Source: Clytia hemisphaerica
Lineage: Eukaryota; Cnidaria; Hydrozoa; Leptothecata; Clytiidae
Direction: 5' to 3'
Assembly (NCBI GenBank): GCA_902728285.1
Contig: CACVBU010000967.1
Span: 186,001 to 250,000 of the forward strand
DNA: 64,000 nucleotides
Shown one piece after another: positions 58,443-64,000 of this stretch (positions within the stretch are counted from its first letter, which is position 1; each line of letters opens with the position of its first letter). A program made the position numbers and the translations under genes. The notes under the pieces were generated by a model. It was not told the origin of the DNA and made no database searches. It saw only the letters and a list, made by a program, of their open reading frames with translations.

Positions 58443-60207
58443 ATGAGCACAAGGAAAAGCACAAGAAAAAGCACCAAAAAACAAAACACGGGAAATGAAG
58501 AGAATGATGAAGTCGACGATGTGATTGGTGAGTGAAGTTTCAACTTAATATCATTATAAACACTTAGATTTTAAATTTTCTGACACGAGCTAGTTTTGTA
58601 GGACAATACATAATCCTACATAACTGAAAGCAAAAAAAACTGTCTGTAAACAGTTAAAATGTTATCACAGATTGGGAAAGCCGACACATTTTATCGAGGT
58701 GTTGTTGCCTGAGTTTGCTTGAAGAATTTCGGTAATCACCCTTTATTAGCCAATGTCCGTGAATTAAAAAAAACACTGAGATTGTTATTCATTTTATATT
58801 CCTTACTTTTTCCCAGAGAAAAAACTATGGATTCACGAGAAATCGAAAGAATATTCGTCCTCGTTATCCATCCACGGTTTATCAAGAACCATCCACACAG
58901 ATTCTCATCTTGAACGTATCTTCTGGGTGATATCCTTGATGTTGGCTGTTGGTATCGCCTTCTTAATGGTGCAAAGCCTATTAATCAAGTTCTGGAATCA
59001 AGACGTGTATATTAATACTGAAAGTAGAGTTACCAGTAAAAATTATTTTCCGTCGGTCACTTTCTGTTTGGAGGAGATAACGGTTAAAGATACTTATTGC
59101 GAGTATCCAGCCAATGATGATCTACATGGAGCACTTTCGGGCCGTCCTGAAGGATGCACTACGGGCCGTTGGTGGAGGCTTCAAAAGTTGAGGATTCCCA
59201 ATAATGTGTTTGAGCTGAACGCACAAGGCATGATAAGTATTGTTACGTTACCTCTTCAGACTTTCTTTGTGAATTGTCCATGGAAAGGTGTATGTCTCAA
59301 TAAAGATATGGTGCAAAAGAATTTCAAGCCGTTGGTTGAAAATGAATTATGCTTAACATGGAATCCAGATGGCGAATTTTACAACCTGAAGAATCGCCTT
59401 GAATTGAATGTGAAGATTAATCATAACGATTACCGAGGGAAAGGGAAAGGATTTGTAGCTTATGTACACCACCACACTGAATCACCGATCTCATCCGAAC
59501 GGAAAATTCCTCTCTCAGATACGTTGAATACTGAAATCTCCTTTAAGAAGATCGTTAAGGTCAGAATGAAACGAGGCAATCCGCAATCATGCGAAGATAA
59601 CTATTATAATAACAGTAAAAATATATTCCCTGGTCGATACACTGTTGAAGCGTGCCTTGATTCTTACACTTGTATTCAATCATTGATGCTGTGTGGAGAT
59701 TCAATGGACTTTTGTAAAGATTATCTACCGACGCAGCTCCTTGAGAAATATTGGATGAATACAACATACGAAGAGGTCTATAACTGCATGAGGAAAAGCT
59801 ACAATGAAGGCTTATTTTATGCTGACGGTGCAGTTTGTTTGCCGCCTTGTCAAGAGACGCAATATCAGGTCTCATCGACAGTTAGTGCACCAGGAACAAG
59901 TCTGGTGACTTTGATGTATCCTGAACGAAATATTTACGAATACCAAGAAGAAAAGGAGGTTTACACATGGGAGGATTTCATTGCAGGCATTGGTGGTATG
60001 GTTGGGTTGTTCTGTGGTTTCTCTATTCTCTCTATTGCTGAACTGTTCGTATATATTGGTTTGAAATGTGTTTTCAAATGCAGGGGTACTGCAAACCAAG
60101 GGACTGATGGTAATGTTGAGGTTGGTGATACTATCAAAGGAAGACAATCAGCTATGAAAAATGAACTTGGAAGTAATAAGGGACATACAAATCCTGTTTT
60201 CAGTTAA
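58443..60207 (+). CDS. DEG/ENaC-family sodium channel subunit (ASIC/HyNaC-like)
   Basis: Exon 1 58443-58527 and exon 2 58817-60207 (GT-AG, phase 1) give 491 aa. A short cytoplasmic N-terminus carries the conserved gating HG pair (SIHGLSRT, His48-Gly49). TM1 spans about 63-87. The large extracellular part holds many cysteines, including the family's CLPPC near TM2. TM2 spans about 416-448, with GGMVGLFCGFSILSIAEL containing the GxS selectivity-filter position. A 40-residue C-tail follows. Such subunits form trimeric amiloride-type cation channels gated by protons, peptides or force; which applies here is unknown. Only one subunit lies in this window. Length and both motifs are intact. Confidence 0.92.
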
Positions 60208-60724
60208 TTGAACTGTAATTCAAAACCTACGTACACTTAATGTACTCACACGAAAGCACTAGTCGCCGTACATAAGTGAATACACCGGGAGATTTTTCTA
60301 AATAATTATGACTATCAAAGCACCCATATACGCGCGTTCTTCCTTAAATCTTTTAAAAATCTTTATTATTGAATAAATTTTTTCCCCAAGAAGTTAAACG
60401 ACTGATCTTTGATTAACAAAAATAGTGATACATCCTAACTAAACTGACGAACAATAACAAAAGCTTCGTTTAGATGAAAAACTTGTCCCCAAAAATCAAA
60501 ATTCTCAAAAAATGAAAAAAAAACACCGTTGGATATTCACCCAATGAATTAGTGGGCCAAACTTCAGCCGAAACCCAATAATTTTTGAAGTCTCCAGCCT
60601 ACTCCAAAGTTTTAGCCTCGTTTTGGAAAAACTCGTGACCACGCGCTTAAAAATGAGATTAGCTCAACTGAAGTTGAGAACAGAGCGATTTTAGAGGGCT
60701 ACGTCATATAAATACAATATGGGA
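60208..60724. other. 3' flank of the DEG/ENaC gene
   Basis: A poly(A)-type ATTGAATAAATT lies near 60367. The string GGGCTACGTCATAT near 60698 is a third instance of a dispersed word also at about 367 and 23711. Confidence 0.45.
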
Positions 60725-60957
60725 GACAATAGCCCCCGGTGGGGGGGGGGGGGGATTTGGACAAAAAGAGGTACGGGGAAGCACCGCTGGTATGAGTACC
60801 TGTTTTCACCTCCATGAGTTCAAATTTTGGAATTTCAGCCCCATTCACGGTCACTTTTTTCAAAAAATCGAGTCTCATGTAGGGTCTATTTTTCGAACTT
60901 CAGCGGCACACCCCGTCGGTCGGCCAGGATAGTACCCCTCCCCCGGGACAATAGCAT
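60725..60957. mobile_element. Repeat with GACAATAGCCCCCGG ends, M5-like
   Basis: Left GACAATAGCCCCCGG, right CCCCCGGGACAATAGC, with a G13 run after the left end. Interior GCGGCACACCCCGTC resembles GCGGCACCCCCGTC at 7080. Confidence 0.6.
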
Positions 60958-61385
60958 CATATCAAATATCTTGCTGACAAAGAGAAAGTCCTACTTGGGT
61001 TGTTGATAATGTTTCTCAGATTATTTATTACCTCATATCGTAAAAGCTTGAAATAACTATGAACTATGAGTGAAAAATAATAAAATATTCAATTTAATGA
61101 AATAGTCCATCCATCGGGAATATGTGAAAGACTTTTTCAATTAACAGAAGCGCACAAACGACGTAAAATGTTTAATATTACTTATAAAGATAGCTTATCA
61201 TGTTGTTTTCGATATCGATAACCTTTATAGTCTCTTTGAATTATAGTAACATCCCTGTATCAGTGGCCAATCAATAACTAAGTTTGCTCAACCCGGTCAA
61301 AAATTCTAGAAATCCATACGATCGCAAATTTTCGATTTCAATGCGTCTGCATGACCCTTTTTCTGTCAAGTTCTTAATACTTCTT

Positions 61386-62344
61386 ACAGCACCTGACCCC
61401 GAGAATGTAGGTTTCTCATTTTTTAGCATTGTAGCCCTAACGATAGTTCAACTTCATAAAAATTTGTTTCAGAGCATACTGTTACATCTTACTGATTATT
61501 TCTGGACAGAAAATTTTAACTTGAATTAATTTTTTCCAACGAAAATCTGAATGGAAGTTGATTGGATATTACCCAAACTGAGACATTTTTTAAATAAATC
61601 CTCTCTAAATCGAAATATTTTGGAAATAAGTTATGATGATAGGGTATTTTCTTATACCTAATGAACTAAGGAAATGGGGAAAATAGTCCATTTCAATATT
61701 TACTGTTCTGAGTTAGATATTTTGACGAAAATGTTTGACCTAACTTTTGGGGTTAGTTGACCTACAATTTGGGGGCCTTTATAACCCGACATAAAAAGTC
61801 TGTCAAATTATATAAAAGTTGTTTGTTGTACTTTTATAACATGAAAGTACTACCTGAGAGATGATTAATGTTGAAATTTTGAGCTTTTACGACGTGTCCC
61901 AAGACCCGTTGGGGCCCCAGCCCAATCAAAAAATTTGCCTAAGTTTGGAGCAATAGAATTTCTATTCCAATTTGGTAAAAAGTGAAAAAATCCAATTTTC
62001 AGAATAACAAAATGCTCTTTAGAATATTGTTTTCGCATAAAACATTTCTAAAATTTGCTGTTAGAATTAATCCAATTGAAAAAATATCAACATTTTATTA
62101 TTACTAGATTTAAAGCCATTAAACCAAACCTACATTCTGGGGGCTATAACGAAAATGGGATGGGAGTCAACTTCAAGGACCAAAAAAATTGGTCTATCTA
62201 TCAAAAGTAATGAAACTAACCCCTGGGAAAGGATTTTGGGAGTTCAAAATTTCGTTGAAAATATTCAATATCTTTTAAAATGCAAATCTACATCTTTCAG
62301 GTCTGATTCAAATTTCACCTACATTCTCGGGGTCAGGTGCTGTA
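61386..62344. mobile_element. 959-bp TIR element
   Basis: TACAGCACCTGACCCCGAGA with ATGTAGGT on the left is the exact complement of the right end (28 bp, ACCTACATTCTCGGGGTCAG then GTGCTGTA). Interior sequence includes diverged internal versions such as ACCTACAATTTGGGGG and ACCTACATTCTGGGGG. No transposase frame. Perfect TIRs suggest fairly recent activity. Confidence 0.85.
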
Positions 62345-63167
62345 AATTCAAAACAATAATCGTGTAAGGGTTCTCTCTGCAGAGTTTTGATTTTCGCTAG
62401 CGATTTTAACTTGTCGTATATCTTTTTCCGATGGTAATATTATATTTTTTCAAATTTAATTTTTGCTAAATTAAAACAAGCATCATTGTAATATTCCGTA
62501 ACGTTGCGGTTTTTCGCAGTTTCCAGAGCGGTGTGTTACCGACTAATTTTCTCGAAAACACAAGCAGAATCAGACAAAATTTATAATAAGATAGCTTACT
62601 TTCAAGTATGATTGTGAAAAATCCCTAGGTAGGAAATCAAAATCCTATGGCGTAAATTTTACTTTCAGATTGTTCTACAAAATGTACATGTTTCGAGACC
62701 CTGTTTGTTTTGCCCCCGTTCTAGTTTCAAAGGCAAGCATTGTCAAATTTGGATGCGGAAAAACTGCGAAATTTGACAACGTTCCGAAGTTTGACAACGC
62801 TTAAGTTGCCGGATTTCGCAGCGCCTGCGATTTCACGAACTGATTAACATTTTTAAAAACTGATAGAATATCGATCAAACATCAATTAAATTTGCTCGAA
62901 ATCGGAATGGTCAAATCAAGGCAACGGAATCCCAAGGGGATGTTTGTTAGATTACTGTTGGGTTCTGCACGATTTTTGAAAATTAGAAATTTTTAGGTTA
63001 AAAATCTGGGAGAAAGGGGAGAAAGCCAAAAATTTCATGAACTTTTTCAACCCCTAGCGGTACTTAAGAGGTCTTAGGTAAGCCCCCGGAATGGAATTCA
63101 ATTGAGAAGAAATTAATGGTTACATTTTGTGGTTCTGTTGATTTGGGTAGTAGAATATTAATTTGCC
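62345..63167. other. No gene recognised
   Basis: Short inverted words around 62513-62545 (GCGGTTTTTCGCAGTTTCC) and 62755-62780 (GCGGAAAAACTGCGAAATTTG) suggest another diverged element, with boundaries unclear. Confidence 0.35.
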
Positions 63168-63406
63168 GATTTAAAGGTTTTGTTTTCAAATAAGAGTGAT
63201 ATCGTTTGCTTACTCATCAATTTTAATTTACAAGCTTTTTCACATTAAATTGACACGGATGCGGGGCCAGATGATTAGAAAGAGGGAAAGAAAAACATTC
63301 TTTTGCTTATATCAGCATAATATAACAAAAGGCAGACACTGTCCCAATATTACATATGTGTCTGATATGAAACGGGAACACTTGTATAAAAATAAAACCT
63401 TAAAAT
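63168..63406. mobile_element. Uninterrupted relative of the MITE at 32408-32994
   Basis: Starts GATTTAAAGGTTTTG, includes AAGAGTGATATCGTTTGCTT and CTGATATGAAACGGGAACAC, and ends AAAACCTTAAAAT. Lacks the F1 insert found in the other copy. Confidence 0.7.
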
Positions 63407-64000
63407 GAAATGAAAGAATTTTATTGCTGTTCAAAATCAATTTGAGTTAGTCCACGGATTCCGAAACTCAACGGAAGTTCAATTTTGATTGCAACTAATA
63501 ACAAATTCCCTGCTGAATCAATAACAAATTCCCTATAGGATCATAGGATAATCACATAGGAGGTGCTTGATAATTTGTTCAAAGTTTAAAAAATAACCAA
63601 CAGAAAAAGGACTATTTTAAATAAAACACGCTGTACCAAGCTAGGATTTTAATAACCGTTTAATTTCATTTTGAAAATGAGTAAAATAGCCCTAAAACAT
63701 AGCTGGGAGTCCAAAGAAATTTGCAAAAAAAGTATTAAGGTCTTTATAAAGGAATTCCTCAAAATTCATGTTTTGATTGGCTGAAATATCTTTATCATGG
63801 AATATCTATCACAATCAATTTTTTTTTCTGATAGAATTATTTTTATTAGAGATTTCATTCTATGATAATTGTTTATTTCTGACTCCAAGAGGGATATCAT
63901 TATTTATCGAATGCTTTGTCTTTTGAAATCTATTTTCTTAAAAAATTAATAAAAATATCAAGCCAAAAAAGAAAAAGGTGTTAGAAACAACAAAACACAG
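63407..64000. other. No gene recognised
   Basis: AT-rich DNA to the window edge; no exon seen. Confidence 0.4.

Overview
This window reads as animal (metazoan) nuclear DNA. It is AT-rich, and its genes are split by GT-AG introns. It carries many small inverted-repeat elements and two LINE relics. The gene families present are an ankyrin/cGAS-like nucleotidyltransferase, the ribosomal oxygenase RIOX1, an SLC7 amino acid transporter, alpha-tubulin, a divergent rhodopsin-type GPCR and a DEG/ENaC channel. A cnidarian-grade marine invertebrate fits best, and a hydrozoan is plausible. That placement is inference from the style of the GPCR and DEG/ENaC proteins and from possible spliced-leader acceptors. 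A ctenophore or another invertebrate is not excluded.

Layout. 1-3.1 kb holds three inverted-repeat elements. 3.2-6.4 kb (minus) is a two-exon cGAS-like receptor gene with a late frameshift. 6.4-16.8 kb has no recognisable host gene; it holds nested MITEs, a LINE endonuclease/RT relic and a ~1.3 kb foldback. 16.9-29.7 kb (plus) is RIOX1 in 15 exons (654 aa). Its sixth intron holds a 2.36 kb element with 14-bp terminal inverted repeats and TAA target duplications. That element carries an intact THAP-domain gene and a broken, convergent P2X7-tail-like gene. 29.7-33.2 kb is repeats, including three ~175-bp tandem units and a MITE interrupted by another element whose uninterrupted relative lies at 63.2 kb. 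33.3-34.8 kb is the SLC7 transporter. 35-37.7 kb is a pile of adjacent and nested MITEs. 38.0-42.4 kb (minus) is a frameshifted CR1/jockey-type LINE. 43.4-48.0 kb is a four-exon alpha-tubulin without Lys40. 48-52.8 kb is repeats. 52.97-53.9 kb is the GPCR. 54.3-55.8 kb is a foldback whose arms are built from ~21-bp tandem repeats. 56.6 kb holds a hammerhead-ribozyme core. 58.4-60.2 kb is a DEG/ENaC subunit. 60.2-64 kb is repeats.

The six host genes belong to unrelated pathways: innate nucleotide signalling, ribosome/histone hydroxylation, amino acid transport, cytoskeleton, receptor signalling and ion channel. No operon or cluster logic is visible. Five of the six have an AG acceptor-like site only 12-46 nt before the start codon, which may mean spliced-leader trans-splicing or tiny 5'UTR exons. 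All calls come from reading the sequence; no database search was run.
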